Part shown: in pieces, positions 1 to 10,579 of the stretch
Layout of the letters: the number at the start of each line of letters is the position of its first letter
Position numbering within the stretch: position 1 is the stretch's first letter
DNA from: Palaemon carinicauda
Lineage: Eukaryota > Arthropoda > Malacostraca > Decapoda > Palaemonidae
DNA length: 64,000 nucleotides
Direction: 5' to 3'
Assembly: GCF_036898095.1 (NCBI RefSeq)
Contig: NC_090746.1
Span: 55,534,852 to 55,598,851 of the forward strand
Notes under the pieces: model-generated
What the model was told of the DNA's origin: nothing
Database searches by the model: none
Seen by the model: only the letters and a program-made list of their open reading frames with translations
Program-made: the position numbers and the translations under genes

Positions 1-328
1 GGAGATCTGGGACTGGGGAACAGTACAGCGGGAGCCTGGAATTCAGGGCCATTGTGAACAGGTCCACAGTCGCGGAACACCACAAAATTAGGACTTTGTT
101 GGCTACTAGATGATCCAAAGACCACTCTGCTCAGACTGTCCATGAAAACATTCTGTTTGCCAAGAATGAAGCGAGCTGATAGAGTTACTGAGTTGTCTTC
201 TGCCCATTTGAGTATCTCTACTGCTAGATGGCACAGCGGGTGCTAAAAGGTACCGCCTTATTTGTTCAGGTAAGCTACTATCATGGTGTTGTCGCTCATC
301 AATACCACGGAGTGCCCCGCCAGGAACT
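1..328 (-). pseudogene. RNase H / post-RNase H remnant of DIRS-A
   Basis: The DNA matches the RNase H and following region of DIRS-D (about 25100-25435) and DIRS-E (about 32710-33045) base by base, with many substitutions. Recognisable stretches include the segment over the 'SDNTTVVAYINKQG' box and the 'PGKRNVLADSLSR' box of those copies. Stops and indels break the frame here. It ends abruptly at about 328, where LINE sequence begins. Confidence 0.7.
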
Positions 329-917
329 AGTGAAACACATTAGGTCTGTGTCTTCTTCAATTGCCCAAAAAATTGGCTCACTGAGAAAGTTTTTCAAGAT
401 TTTTGGTGATCAATCTATTCTGAATAAGTGTTAATTCTTTCATTTTACCTTGTTTCGAGTATTGTTCTCCTGTCTGGTCTTCAGCTGCTGATTCTCATCG
501 TAATTTGTTGGACAGGAACTTACGGTCTAGTAAATTTCTTATTCCTGATCTAGATATTAATCTCTGGCACCGTCGTTCAATTAGTTCTTTATGCATGTTG
601 CATAAGATTTTTTATAATTCTGACCATCCTTTACTTTCAGCTCTTCCCAGAAAGTTCCATCCTGTTCGTAATACTAGGTATGTAGTTAATTTTAAGTCAG
701 GCCTTCTCCATCATGAAGCTCAATACTGCACAGTACTCTAGAAGTTTTATTCCAGCTGTGACCAAGTTGTGGAATGATCTTTCTTATCAGTTAGTTGAAT
801 CAGTAGAACTTCAAAAGTTCAAACTCGTAATAAAAGTTTTTTTATGTTGAACAGGCTTACGTAAGTCCTTTTATAGTTATATATGAAATATCTGTTTTTA
901 TGTTTTTAAATATTTTA
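329..917 (+). mobile_element. LINE fragment (3' end of reverse transcriptase plus 3' UTR)
   Basis: This fragment reads on the plus strand, opposite to the DIRS it interrupts. Translation in broken frames gives the C-terminal part of a non-LTR retrotransposon RT, including 'FLIPDLDINLWHRRSISSLC' and 'SFIPAVTKLWNDL'-type segments that recur at 61747-62136. It starts in the middle of the coding region, so it is 5' truncated, and it carries part of the LINE 3' UTR (ATATGAAATATCTGTTTTTATG-like sequence). The (TAA)n tail is absent. The flanking DIRS sequence does not rejoin cleanly, so a DIRS deletion accompanied or followed the insertion. Confidence 0.75.
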
Positions 918-3000
918 ATTGTCCTTTGCGGATCCCTTCGCATAGGAGTTCATTGGGACTGGATCCCGAGTTAGTGGAGGGAGAGATGCTATAGTCTGAA
1001 CTAATCACATTGACTGTCCGGGCATCGACCCTGTGGAAATGCCACCTCAGCCAGCAGCTTTGCAGGCATCCCCCCACAGGTGGATATGTGGAAGGATTGC
1101 CCTTCCTAGCGGAATCAGCCTTGGCCAGATCCCCTCTTTCTCTTCCCTCCACGGAAGGACTTCTTAGACACTTTAGGACTCAGCTGTTTAGGGTCCCTAG
1201 CCCTATTTGTCAGCAGTTTGAAAGCTGGTCGTTTCCTTTGTGGCTGATGTTAAGGCTTTTAGGATGAGGGAGTAATGGTTAGACTTCCTCCATCTCTCAG
1301 CTACTCGCTCGACATCCTCTGGTTCGAATGAGGAACTTACCCCGAAGGGGGAGTTCGTTGTTGATGGAATTTTTGGATGACTGAGTCCTTTCTCTTCAGG
1401 ATGGGGTTGGCCCAAAGGTTAACCACCTAATGGGAGAGGAATTCTAGTACCCCGGTGCCGGACAAAAGGAAAGTTTCCATCGACTTACTTATGGACTCAC
1501 AAGACCAGTGCTGAGACTGGGTCAGTTATCCCACTGATCCCAACCAGAAATCAAGCCAAGACGCTGCCTGCATGGTACACCTTGCGACCTTTTCCTGGTT
1601 AAGGATCTCAGAATCCAAGAACAAGACAAAGTCCCACTAGTTTCTCAAGGGGCGTACCCTTCAAGAGTGACTCAATAGAATGATCCTGAGGCAAGATAGC
1701 TAGTTCATTTAAGATCTCATAATACCTCTTTTGCTACACATAAGGCGGTGGAAGGAGTTTATTGGGAGCATTGGCGCAAAGAGAAGAGAACAAAGCAGTG
1801 GCCTGGGCCACCGCCTTCTGTTTGGCACTCCTCAACCCCTTTAACCAGGGCAAAGCTGCACTGGCCCCCGGGGGTCTATAATTGCCGTATACCTGGCCAA
1901 GGACAGTGTCCTTGCCTCAAGAGGGGCCTACCGATAGATCTGGCAGCCCATTGATGGTACAAATGCAGGCTATAACCTGCCAGAAGGTGCTCCGTCTCTT
2001 TTTGCTCTGCTTTTGTATGCTTAGGGCTAGTGGCAGTTGGCAAAAGATCGTCCTCATGATCAGTTTGCTCATCCACCTCCGAGCTCTCAACCATAGGAGC
2101 ATGGGGTGGGTCGATGTCGTCACTGGGATCGACCATTAACGGGGGCAACTCCTGTTGGTGTGTTAGGAAAGATCTCTCTCTGCCACTGTAACCGAGTGGT
2201 TGGAGCTCTGACCGAGGACTTAGGAACGGTAAGTAAGTCCTTTGGTTGTCTGCGCTGAGGCAGGAGTTCCTCCATTAGAGTAGGCCTTGCGACTTCCTCT
2301 GTCCTGCGAGGGCACTATTCCTTTACAGGAGGAAGAACCAAGTCAAACACTGGTGGAGGGCGAGACTCCCTAGGAATCACCTCAATCGGAGTGAGACGGA
2401 AGGAGTCCGTAAAGGAGATTGCTTGTCCTCCTTGGGAGGATGGTTTGATCCTTTTCCTGAGGAACCCTGAACTGCAGGGGACTCCCTTAGGATTCTGAAG
2501 TGCTCTCTTCCAGTGGTCTTTTAAGAGGAAAGATAGGTTTATCCCTCCGAGGAGCTTCTGCAAAAGCAGATTCCTCAGGGTTACTCCTGGGATCACTAGG
2601 AGGAGAGGCACCTGGAAGGAGAGCTACTGCAGTCAGCCATAAGGGGTTGTGAGCTCCCAATATTCTCGGAGAGGGATCCTTGGAGCGGCATGGAACCTTA
2701 GGCTTAGAAAACTAAAAAGATTTCTTAGCACCTCTTACAGGCAGAATTGGTACTGGCCTTTCCCTTGGGGGAGGAACTGGGTGTCGGAACCTCTGACAGG
2801 GTAGCGAAGGCTGTCTTGGGGCAAGTAGAGGCTCATGAGCAGTAAGGTTTCCCTGTGCAGGGATACTTCTTGCTGCCAAGAAAGGTGACGGAATCTTGTC
2901 CAGGGATGAGGCAGGCGCAGTCGGTAAAAACTGAACTAAAAGGTAAGTGACGAGGCAGATCGCATGAAGGTGGAAAACCACAATCAACTGTTTCGTCACT
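918..3000 (-). pseudogene. Decayed Gag C-terminus and RT start of DIRS-A
   Basis: The stretch at 898-1415 aligns by eye with DIRS-D 26510-27000: it shares the 'CPPVGGCLQSC'-like box just upstream of the RT and the 'LFEPKDVERAAERWRKSN'-like Gag segment. Further right, short minus-strand frames (1876-2148, 2315-2611, 2712-2999) keep acidic and Pro-rich stretches such as 'DPSDDIDPPHAP', but no long frame survives. I see no intact gene here. Confidence 0.6.
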
Positions 3001-3099
3001 CAATGTTCCGTCACGCGATGCTATTCTGCCACGCGTGGCAACACTAGAATGAGCATAAACTCGATGACCAAACCCGGGGGAGAGGGTTCAGTCCTAGAT

Positions 3100-4110
3100 C
3101 ATGACAAATCTAGGTCGTGCGAACCGTAAGAATTGGCGCGACGAGAACCCATGAGTTCTACATCATGGAAGGTAAGATTTTTACCAAAAACCATGTCACG
3201 CCAGCCCGAAGGGTTCGTGCGACGAGGGCCATGAGGATTACGAGAGCCCGGAGGTTCAGCGTAATCGATGAAACAAGAGTCCGAAGGCTAAGCATGACGC
3301 CAGTCACGAGAGACCAAGGGCTCAGCGTGACGAGGGAGAAACTCTGAGTTACGAGAGCTACAAGGCTCGTTGTAACCAGGGTTACGAAGCCCAAAGGCTC
3401 AGTGCAACACCGGTCAGAAGAGCCCGAAGGCACAACGTGATGCAAGTCCCGAGAGCCTGAAGGTTCAGCGTGATGTAGATCACAAGAGCCCAAAGGCTCA
3501 GTGACCAGGGTTGCGAGAGCTCGAAGGTTTCATGCAACGGGAGACAAAAGACTCCGGGTTACGAGAGTCCGAAGGTTCTGTGTAACCAATGGCACGAGAG
3601 TTCACAAGCCCTACGTTCCCTGCGACACGAAAGCCCGAAGATTCAACATGACGCGGATTACTAGAACCCGAAGGAACTATGAGAGCCCAAAGGTTCAGCG
3701 CAACAAGAAACCGAAGGTTCCTGGTCACGAGAACCCGAGAGTTCAGTGAAACCTGGGTTGCGAAAGCCCGAAGGCTCAGCGCAACTGAAACCCAAAAATT
3801 CTGGGCCACAAGAACCCGAAGGCTCAACGTGACTAGGACCCGAAAGTCCCTGGTTGCGAGAACCCCAAAGGAACACCGAAACCAGAACCCGAAGGTTTGG
3901 TGTCTCGTAAACCCAAAGGCTTAACGAAATGAGGACCCGAAGGCCCCAGGTTACGGGAACCTGAAGGAATATCGCAACCAGAACCTGAGGGTTCAGTGTC
4001 TCACAAACCCGAAGGCTTAACGAAATGAGGAACTGAAGGTTCAAAGTTACGGGAACCCGAAGGAACATGGCAACAGAAGTCCGAAGCTAGATCGTCACAA
4101 GACCCCAAAG
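3100..4110 (-). repeat. 33-bp tandem repeat encoding an 11-residue Gag repeat
   Basis: About 30 imperfect copies of a unit near 33 bp, with a core like gagagcccgaaggctcagcg on the plus strand. On the minus strand the unit reads as an 11-residue repeat around EPSGSRDLHHA, in runs broken by small indels that shift frame (3158-3493, 3498-3827, 3661-4068). It lies between the Gag N-terminal Cys cluster and the Gag C-terminus, where DIRS-D and DIRS-E carry Arg-Ser-Pro repeats. Confidence 0.8.
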
Positions 4111-4297
4111 GGAGATCGTGGATTGAACTTTGGAGGTTCAAAAAGGCGTCTCCTCACTGCAGGAGGAGGAGCACGACCTGGATGGAGAGATGTCAGAAAC
4201 CCATCCACCCGACGAACACCCGAAGGGGAACGTCTAGCAGTAACTACATGAGGGGTAGACTTTTCAAGACGCTTTCTCTTCCGAGGGAGAACATCAC

Positions 4298-5153
4298 CTA
4301 GGACTGAGCCCTGCCCTCACCCTTGGGGGAGAATTGTAAGCGTAAGACTGCTGTAGTACGGTTTTTTCTCGCGAGCGAGAGGTGTTCCCCCAAAGGGAAA
4401 ACAAGCTTTGGACTTTGTTCCTTCACCGCCCCTAGTGAAGTTACATTGTCCTCAGCTTCGGGTGACCAAAAGTCTGACCGATGGACAGCTGCGTCTGCGC
4501 CCGAGGTAGTAGCATAGACTTCCAAAGGCGACGAGAGCCTCCACTCAGCACCCAACTGAAGGAGTCCAAACAGGACATCCTTAGAAGGGGGACCATCCAC
4601 GCCCAGTGATGGCCAGAAAGACATGAGATCAGTAATAGAGCAGGCGCTCTCTGGAGGACAGGGCCGGACCGAATCGCTAGGGAAGTCGGGACCGTCCTGA
4701 GGCATACGGAGTTGACCCAGAGTAACATGGGCTGCGCTTCTACTCGGCCGTTCCTCAGAAGAGACAAGCGGAGGAGCAGCTCCGAGAAGAGGTTGGGGGG
4801 GGGGAAGAAGAAGACCGTGATTTCTTCGACTTCGAGGAAGACCATTTAGCCTTCTTCTTCTTCCCTCGCCCGAACCTCTTTCACTTGGAGGCAAACCACT
4901 CCCTACACTCACTACAGGTGTCATCCCATGAACACTTTCGGCCCTGGCAAGTAGGACACAACAGGTGGGGGTCCGTCTCTAGGGAGGACATGAAGACACC
5001 GCATGTACGGCGTTCGGGACCAGGACACGTTCGTATTGCAGGACTGCAATCACTCAAACACACGCACTGGAAAGAAAAAGAAAAAGTATTATAATGGCAA
5101 CTCAAACGGGAGAGAGCGGCAGTATGACCGATATCCACCAAACCAAAAAGCAA
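4298..5153 (-). pseudogene. Gag N-terminal region of DIRS-A with Cys cluster
   Basis: Two overlapping minus-strand frames (4881-5153 and 4298-4924) encode the start of the putative Gag. The first has a Cys cluster (TCGVF, DPHLLCPTCQGRKC, CSECREW) spaced as in DIRS-D and DIRS-E, which suggests a zinc-binding fold; that function is inferred. The second keeps the motif DLMSFWPSLGVDGPPSK...LFGLLQLGA, matching DLLQLWASLGLKGSPSR...LFDLIQLGA in DIRS-D. The change of frame between the two pieces means the gene is broken in this copy. Confidence 0.7.
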
Positions 5154-5328
5154 AGTGGTTAGTCAACCTAGGTGTGCAAGTGAGCGGGGTAGCCAGTCTA
5201 TCCCCAACCCCCTAACTAGCTGGTTGAGTGGTTACCCCTTGCTAAAAATTGTTCTTGGTTCGTCTTTCAGCTTCGCTGACAGGTAATCCCCCATAAAAAG
5301 CAGAGGGTTTGTATTCGTGACGGAACAA
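5140..5328. repeat. Right terminal repeat of DIRS-A
   Basis: This is homologous in layout to the right inverted repeats of DIRS-D and DIRS-E: a C/G-rich palindromic stretch (accccctaactagctggttgagtgg), then a 'cagcttcgctga' block, then a terminal ttgtattcgtgacggaacaa. No left partner is visible because the element runs off the window. Confidence 0.6.
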
Positions 5329-5411
5329 TTATATATTGATTGAAAGGAAATTTATTTAGCTATATGAGAGAAATAGTAGTAAAGCCATTTCTGTGCTATG
5401 ATGAGTTAAGT
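5329..5411. other. Short unique spacer between DIRS-A and DIRS-B
   Basis: About 80 bp of AT-rich sequence between the two DIRS ends. It is probably host intron sequence. I see no gene in it. Confidence 0.5.
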
Positions 5412-5609
5412 AAAATGTTATTTTTATAATAAAATAAATTTTTGAATATACTTACCCGGTGATTATAATAGCTGCAACTCTGTTGCTCGACAGAAAACTC
5501 TAAGGTAAAATTCGCCAGCGATCGCTACACAGGTTGCGGGTGTGCCCAACAGCGCCATCTGTCGTCCAGATACCCAGTACTCAATGTAAACAAAGAACTC
5601 AATTTTCTC
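5412..5609. repeat. Left inverted terminal repeat of DIRS-B
   Basis: From about 5460 to 5609 this is the reverse complement of 19141-19278, including the segment over cgatcgctacacaggttgcg. The outermost 45 bases or so (tgttatttttataataaaat...) differ from the right end, the asymmetry usual in DIRS elements. Both terminal segments are repeated, inverted and joined, in the ICR. Confidence 0.88.
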
Positions 5610-5655
5610 CTCGTCCCACTGCGTCTCTATTGGGGAGGAAGGGAGGGGCCTTTAA

Positions 5656-5748
5656 TTTATAATCACCGGGTAAGTATATTCAAAAATTTATTTTATTATA
5701 AAAATAACATTTTTCAATATTTAACTTAGCCGGTGATTATAATAGCTG
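5656..5748. repeat. Internal complementary region (ICR) of DIRS-B
   Basis: The first half is the reverse complement of the left terminus and the second half (tttttcaatatttaactta...) the reverse complement of the right terminus, joined at about 5710. In DIRS elements this region is thought to template completion of the ends into a circle, so the joint gives the circle junction sequence. Confidence 0.88.
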
Positions 5749-6151
5749 ATTCACACCCAGGGGGGTGGGTAGAGACCAGCAAAATATGTTTACATTATTA
5801 TGAGCTAAGAATTTTTATTTCATTTTAGAAGTTATCAAAATAACAAAAACAAAATAAATAGGTACCTGGTAAGGAAGTCGACTTGAACAATTACTCTGCC
5901 TTTTTAAGTACGTCTTCCTTACGGAGCCTCGCGATCCTCTTAGGATGCTGATCGACCCCTAGGATCTGAAGTATCAAGGGTTGCAACCCATACAACAGGA
6001 CCTCATCAAAACCCCTAATCTAGGCGCTTCTCAAGAAATGACTTTGACCACCCGCCAAATCAACCAGGATGCGAAAGGCTTATTAGCCTTCCGGACAACC
6101 CAAAAACAACAATAAAAACATTTCAAGAGAAAGATTAAAAAGGTTATGGAA
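5749..6151. other. Untranslated 3' part of DIRS-B
   Basis: This lies between the recombinase stop and the ICR. It has no open frame of note. It is ordinary DIRS non-coding sequence. Confidence 0.5.
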
Positions 6152-7078
6152 TTAGGGAATTGTAGTGGTTGAGCCCTCACCCACTACTGCACTCGCTGCT
6201 ACGAATGGTCCCAGTGTGTAGCAGCTCTTGTAAAGAGACTGGACATCTTTCAAGTAAAATGACGCGAACACTGACTTGCTTCTCCAATAGGTTGCGTCCA
6301 TTATACTTTGCAGAGATATATTTTGCTTAAAGGCCACGGAAGTTGTTACAGCTCTAACTTCGTGCGTCTTCACCTTAAGCAAAGTTCGGTCTTCCTCACT
6401 CAGATGTGAATGAGCTTCTCGTATTAACAATCTGATAAAGTCTGACCAAGCATTCTTTGACAAAGGCAAGGATGGTTTCTTAACTGAACACCATAAAGCT
6501 TCAGATTGGCCTTGTAAAGGTTTAGTACGCTTTAAATAGAACTTAAGAGCTCTAACAGGGCATAAGACTTTCTAGTTCATTGCCTACGATCTCCGATAAG
6601 CTGGGGATATCGAAAGATTTAGGCCAAGGCCGAGAAGGCAGCTCATTTTTGGCTAGAAAACCAAGTTGTAGCGAACAAGTGGCTTTTTCTGACGAAAATC
6701 CTATGTTCTTGCTGAAGGCATGAATCTCACTGACTCTTTTAGCCGAGGCTAAGCATACCAGGAAAAGAGTCTTAAGAGTGAGATCTTTCAGGGAGGCTGA
6801 TTGTAACGGCTCCAACCTGTCTGATATGAAGAATCTTAGTACCACGTCTAAATTCCATCCAGGGGTAGCCAAACTACGCTCCTTGGTGGTCTCAAAAGAC
6901 TTAAGGAGGTCTTGCAGATCTTTATGTTTGGAAAGATCTAAGCCTCTATGCCGGAAGACCGATGCCAACATGCTTCTGTAGCCCTTGATAGTGGGAGCTG
7001 AAAGGGATCGTCCTTTTCTCAGGTATAAGAGAAAAACAGCTATTTGAGCTACAGAGGTACTGGTCGAGGATACAGAAA
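6152..7078 (-). pseudogene. Tyrosine recombinase of DIRS-B, catalytic part (split gene)
   Basis: The minus-strand frames 6552-7154 and 6152-6469 together carry the core-binding segment (APTIKGYRSML), the first Arg box (AKRVSEIHAFS), the HxxR box (THEVRAVTTSVAF) and the nucleophile region (YWRSKSVFASFYLKDV). These are the conserved residues of the tyrosine recombinase family, here of DIRS type. A frame break lies at about 6470-6550. The N-terminal core-binding part sits 7.4 kb away at about 14529-14650, because DIRS-C inserted inside this gene. It is therefore a pseudogene twice over. Confidence 0.85.
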
Positions 7079-7375
7079 AGGGATTTTGACGTAGGAAAAA
7101 TCTATTTCTGGGCGAAGGACCTGTGCCGCCCAGTGAATAAGCTCCATTTAGCACTTATTCTTAGGTAATTTACTGCTAAATATACCAGAGAAAAAATGTA
7201 AAGGAGTGCTAGGTTAACTAGCTCGCTCACCTATTGGTGTCGGTATAAAATTGGGCGTATAATCCAGAGGTCCCGCACTATTTAGATTCATCCACGACAG
7301 AAACCCCAATAGAGGAGAGCCGTTCAACCTCACTCGGTACTACTAACACTGCATCCGCTCAGAACCCAACTCCTT
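7079..7375. repeat. Left inverted terminal repeat of DIRS-C
   Basis: Reverse complement of 14258-14502 over the segment from tgtgccgcccagtgaataag inward. The outermost 50 bases or so (agggattttgacgtagg...) are unique to this end and reappear inverted in the ICR. Beyond the repeat, up to about 7420, the sequence is unremarkable. Confidence 0.9.
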
Positions 7376-7419
7376 AGCACCCAAAGTTTGGGGACTCCAA
7401 GGGAGAGGAGCTGGGAGGG

Positions 7420-7511
7420 TTCACTGGGCGGCACAGGTCCTTCGCCCAGAAATAGATTTTTCCTACGTCAAAATCCCTTTTCTGGGCTCGAACCTGTGCC
7501 GCCCAGTGAAT
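7420..7511. repeat. Internal complementary region (ICR) of DIRS-C
   Basis: It reads as the inverted left end joined directly to the inverted right end: ...cctacgtcaaaatccc ttttctgggctcgaacc.... On the reverse strand the joint is cgagcccagaaaagggat, which supplies the six bases cagaaa seen at both insertion junctions. Confidence 0.9.
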
Positions 7512-7834
7512 CTATACAAGAGAATATGTCACCAAACTTGCAAAATAAAGGAAAAAACATAAGCGTAAGGGAAATACAGGATGCTTTAATCAGAGATGAG
7601 TACCAAAAAACAATTATAAGAGTATCTTAAATATGAACATAAATCCACTTGGTGGACAATTGACAAATAAGGTAGGTATAATAATGCCGTGAGTGATAAT
7701 ATATACAGATACTCAGGAGTTTAAAAATTTACAAATATAATAACAGTATTCAGGTGCGAGACCAACGAATACAATAGGGTATAAATGAGGCAGGTAAGAG
7801 GGAGAGATAAAGAGACAAGGTATTAACCTGTGAG
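7512..7834. other. Untranslated 3' part of DIRS-C
   Basis: AT-rich sequence between the ICR and the recombinase stop codon. No credible gene is seen. Confidence 0.5.
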
Positions 7835-10579
7835 TTACCTGGGAGTAACTACGCTCCCTGCAGCTACTGTAGAAAATTTTAGGGCTTCCAAATGTTTAAG
7901 GTAGTGTTTCTTGAACACTGACGGTGATTTCCACCCTGTATACCTGGAAAGGTCCGTAAAATTCATGTGGTGAAAAAAGTTCACCGAAGTAGCAACCGCT
8001 CTGATATCATGTGCAAGAGGAAAAGAGTCAGGGCTAGCTTGTTTAATAAAATACAAAATTTGTTGCCTGATCCCTTTAATAGTAATGGTACCGCCTTGTT
8101 CTCTAACGAATAGAGGCCCCGAGGAGTTAGAGGAGGTCCGGGATAAATAAGACCTAAGAGTAGTAACAGGGCACAGAGACGGGTCTTGCGTGAGGGGAAC
8201 AATTTTCCAGGAGGACCATCTGTTCTGAGGGTCTTCGTTTTTAGCCAAAAAGAATTTGTTAGGTGAAAGAAGGACCTCTCCCGAAGGCAGGAACTCAATA
8301 TGACCCGGGTCTCTCGACAAAGCTGCCAGTTCAGAAATTCTTGCCCCGGAAGCCAAGCTCACCAGGAAAAGTGTTTTCCTGAGAAGGGGAATGTAATCAC
8401 AAGAACTGTTAAGGGTATCAGAAGCCAATTTGAGTACATCATTAAGGAACCAGGTCACCGGGGTAGGACGAGTAACCGGTTTCAGTCTGGCACAGGCTTT
8501 CGGAATTGAAGCTAACAAAGAGTCGGTTAAGTCTATGTTAAAACCCACTAGGAAGATCTTTTTCAAAGCAGATTTAATAGTGGTGATAGTATTGGCTGCC
8601 AGACCTGATTCTAATAAAGATCTAAAGAAAGTGACTGTAAGGTTCAAGTTCATACAGTTCACGTCTGAGTCTATCAAAAATTTTGCCAACTTTTTAACTG
8701 CAGAGTCATACTGGCGGATGGTGGAATCCCGTTTATCCGATTCTAGGAACAGGGTGTTTTGAGGATCAATATTGGCACCATGCATGGCCGCAAACTTCAT
8801 AAAGTCCATAAAGTTAGGGCGCTCTGAATGTTTGAGAAAGCGTACACAACGCGTGTTTGTACTATCTGAGACAGAACCGGATTGGGTATCGGGTGAGGGT
8901 ATAGTCTCAACTCTCGCAGGAGAGGATACCAGTTGCTCTTGGGCCAGTTGGGTGCGACCAAGGCTACTTGTCCCTTGAAGGATCTCAGCTTGTCTAGAAC
9001 TTTCAGCAAAAGATTCACCGGGGGAAAGAGATAAATCTTTTCCCAGATGTCCCAATTCTGTGACATGGCGTCTGTGGCGTAAGCCTGAGGGTCTAGATTG
9101 GGAGCCACATATACTCTCAATTTGTGGTTGGACTCCGTGGCGAAGAGGTCCACTTGGAGACCGGGAACCTGAGAGAGAATCCACCGGAATGACTTTAGAT
9201 CGAGTGACCATTCCGATTCTAGAGGGGAGGTCCGGGACAGGGCGTCTGCCACTACATTCCGGACTCCCGCCAGGTGGACGGCTGAAAGATGCCAACGGTT
9301 CAAGGCTGCTAGGGAAAATATGGCTACTAGAACATGGTTCAGAGGCCCTGACTTTGACCCGCCTCTGTTGAGGCAGCGGACCACCACTTCGCTGTCGAGG
9401 ACCAGACGAAGGTGTTGTCTCTTGGGAAGAGCGAGACGTTTCAGGGTTAGAAGAACTGCCATGGCCTCCAGCACATTGATGTGAAATTGGCGGATCCAGG
9501 GAGACCAAAGACCTTGAACTTTCCTGAGCTGAGAATAGCCGCCCCAACCTGATAAGGATGCGTCCGTGTGAATGATTAATTTCGGAGGCGGAAATCGAAG
9601 GGGAACTGACTTTGACAGACTGTTTGCTCTTGTCCAAGGAAGAAGTCTTTCCCGTAGAATGGGAGGAAGGCGGACTTTCCTGTCCCGGAACTTCCGGTTC
9701 GCCCTCGAACGCCAGACACGATTGATATCTTTCAACTTTGCCTTCAGAAGGAGATCCGTCACTGAGGCAAACTGAAGGGACCCCAGAATCCTCTCTTGGA
9801 GTCGTCTGGAACTTACTTTGTCTTTGAGAAAGCGTTTGGTGTTCCTCGCAATCTCTAACCTCTTGGGTTTGGGAAGACACAGAGTATGAGATATAAGATC
9901 CCATTGCAGGCCGAGCCATTGGAACTTCGATTTTGGAAGAAGACGGGACTTCTTGAAGTTGATCTGGAAGCCTAGAGATTGAAGATAATGGATGACTTTG
10001 TGAGTGGCTTTTAGGCAATTTTGGGAGGTGTCTGACCAAATGAGCCAGTCGTCCAGATAGGCTACTACTTGATTTCTGAGTTCCTGAACAGCGACTTCTG
10101 CTAACTTTGTGAAGATCCTTGGGGCGATGTTGAGCCCGAAAGGCATCACCTTGAAGGAGTAACTTTTGTCCCCTAAGCGAAAGCCTAGGTACGGACGAAA
10201 GTGTCTCGCTATCGGGACGTGATAATAGGCGTCTGTAAGATCGATAGAGGTGGTGACGGCCCCACGGGGAAGTAAGGTCCGCACCTGCGAGACGGTAAGC
10301 ATTCGAAACTTGTCGCATTGAATGGACAAGTTGAGAAGGGATAGGTCTAGAATCACTCTTCTCTTGTCTGAATCCTTCTTCGGGACACTGAACAGCCGAC
10401 CTTGAAACTTCAGGTGTTTCGTTTCTTGTATGGCGTTCTTCTGTAAAAGATCCTGGACAAATTTGACCAGGTCCGGAGTGGAATGTTGATGAAATTTGTT
10501 CGGAGGAGGAGGTCCTTGAATCCAACTCCACCCCAGTCCCTTGGAGATGATACTGAACGCCCAGGGACTGAACCTCCAT
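7835..10579 (-). CDS. Tyrosine recombinase (integrase) of DIRS-C
   Basis: A 914-codon open frame whose last 320 or so residues are a DIRS-type tyrosine recombinase, the enzyme that inserts the circular DNA copy without a DDE integrase. Visible family features are a core-binding segment (STIRQYDSAVKKLAKFL), the Arg box (SGARISELAALSRD), the HxxR box (HDIRAVATSVNFF) and the nucleophile Tyr region (SPSVFKKHYLKHL). It has no internal stop. The first 590 or so residues are Ser/Pro/Arg-rich and overlap the RT-RNase H frame for 1.78 kb. Overlap of these two genes is usual in DIRS elements, but how much of the upstream part is translated is unclear. The true start may lie well downstream of 10579. 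Confidence 0.88.
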   Translation of the reverse strand: MEVQSLGVQYHLQGTGVELDSRTSSSEQISSTFHSGPGQICPGSFTEERHTRNETPEVSRSAVQCPEEGFRQEKSDSRPIPSQLVHSMRQVSNAYRLAGADLTSPWGRHHLYRSYRRLLSRPDSETLSSVPRLSLRGQKLLLQGDAFRAQHRPKDLHKVSRSRCSGTQKSSSSLSGRLAHLVRHLPKLPKSHSQSHPLSSISRLPDQLQEVPSSSKIEVPMARPAMGSYISYSVSSQTQEVRDCEEHQTLSQRQSKFQTTPREDSGVPSVCLSDGSPSEGKVERYQSCLAFEGEPEVPGQESPPSSHSTGKTSSLDKSKQSVKVSSPSISASEINHSHGRILIRLGRLFSAQESSRSLVSLDPPISHQCAGGHGSSSNPETSRSSQETTPSSGPRQRSGGPLPQQRRVKVRASEPCSSSHIFPSSLEPLASFSRPPGGSPECSGRRPVPDLPSRIGMVTRSKVIPVDSLSGSRSPSGPLRHGVQPQIESICGSQSRPSGLRHRRHVTELGHLGKDLSLSPGESFAESSRQAEILQGTSSLGRTQLAQEQLVSSPARVETIPSPDTQSGSVSDSTNTRCVRFLKHSERPNFMDFMKFAAMHGANIDPQNTLFLESDKRDSTIRQYDSAVKKLAKFLIDSDVNCMNLNLTVTFFRSLLESGLAANTITTIKSALKKIFLVGFNIDLTDSLLASIPKACARLKPVTRPTPVTWFLNDVLKLASDTLNSSCDYIPLLRKTLFLVSLASGARISELAALSRDPGHIEFLPSGEVLLSPNKFFLAKNEDPQNRWSSWKIVPLTQDPSLCPVTTLRSYLSRTSSNSSGPLFVREQGGTITIKGIRQQILYFIKQASPDSFPLAHDIRAVATSVNFFHHMNFTDLSRYTGWKSPSVFKKHYLKHLEALKFSTVAAGSVVTPR

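Larger units (their letters stand above)
1..5328 (-). mobile_element. DIRS-A: decayed DIRS-type retrotransposon, 3' part cut off by window edge
   Basis: This is a minus-strand relic of a tyrosine-recombinase retrotransposon. Its right end (the Gag side) finishes in the same terminal motif as DIRS-D and DIRS-E, ending acggaacaa near 5328. From right to left it holds an inverted-repeat-like end, a Gag N-terminus with a Cys cluster, an 11-residue Gag repeat region, decayed Gag C-terminus and RT start, a LINE fragment, and a piece of RNase H sequence running off the window. Frames are broken throughout. Comparison with DIRS-D shows that about 1.1 kb covering the RT catalytic core is missing where the LINE lies. 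The recombinase, ICR and left end are not in the window. Confidence 0.8.

Noticed and set aside
3158..4068. CRISPR array
   Set aside because: The 33-bp units are contiguous and imperfect with no unique spacers, and the setting is a eukaryotic retrotransposon.
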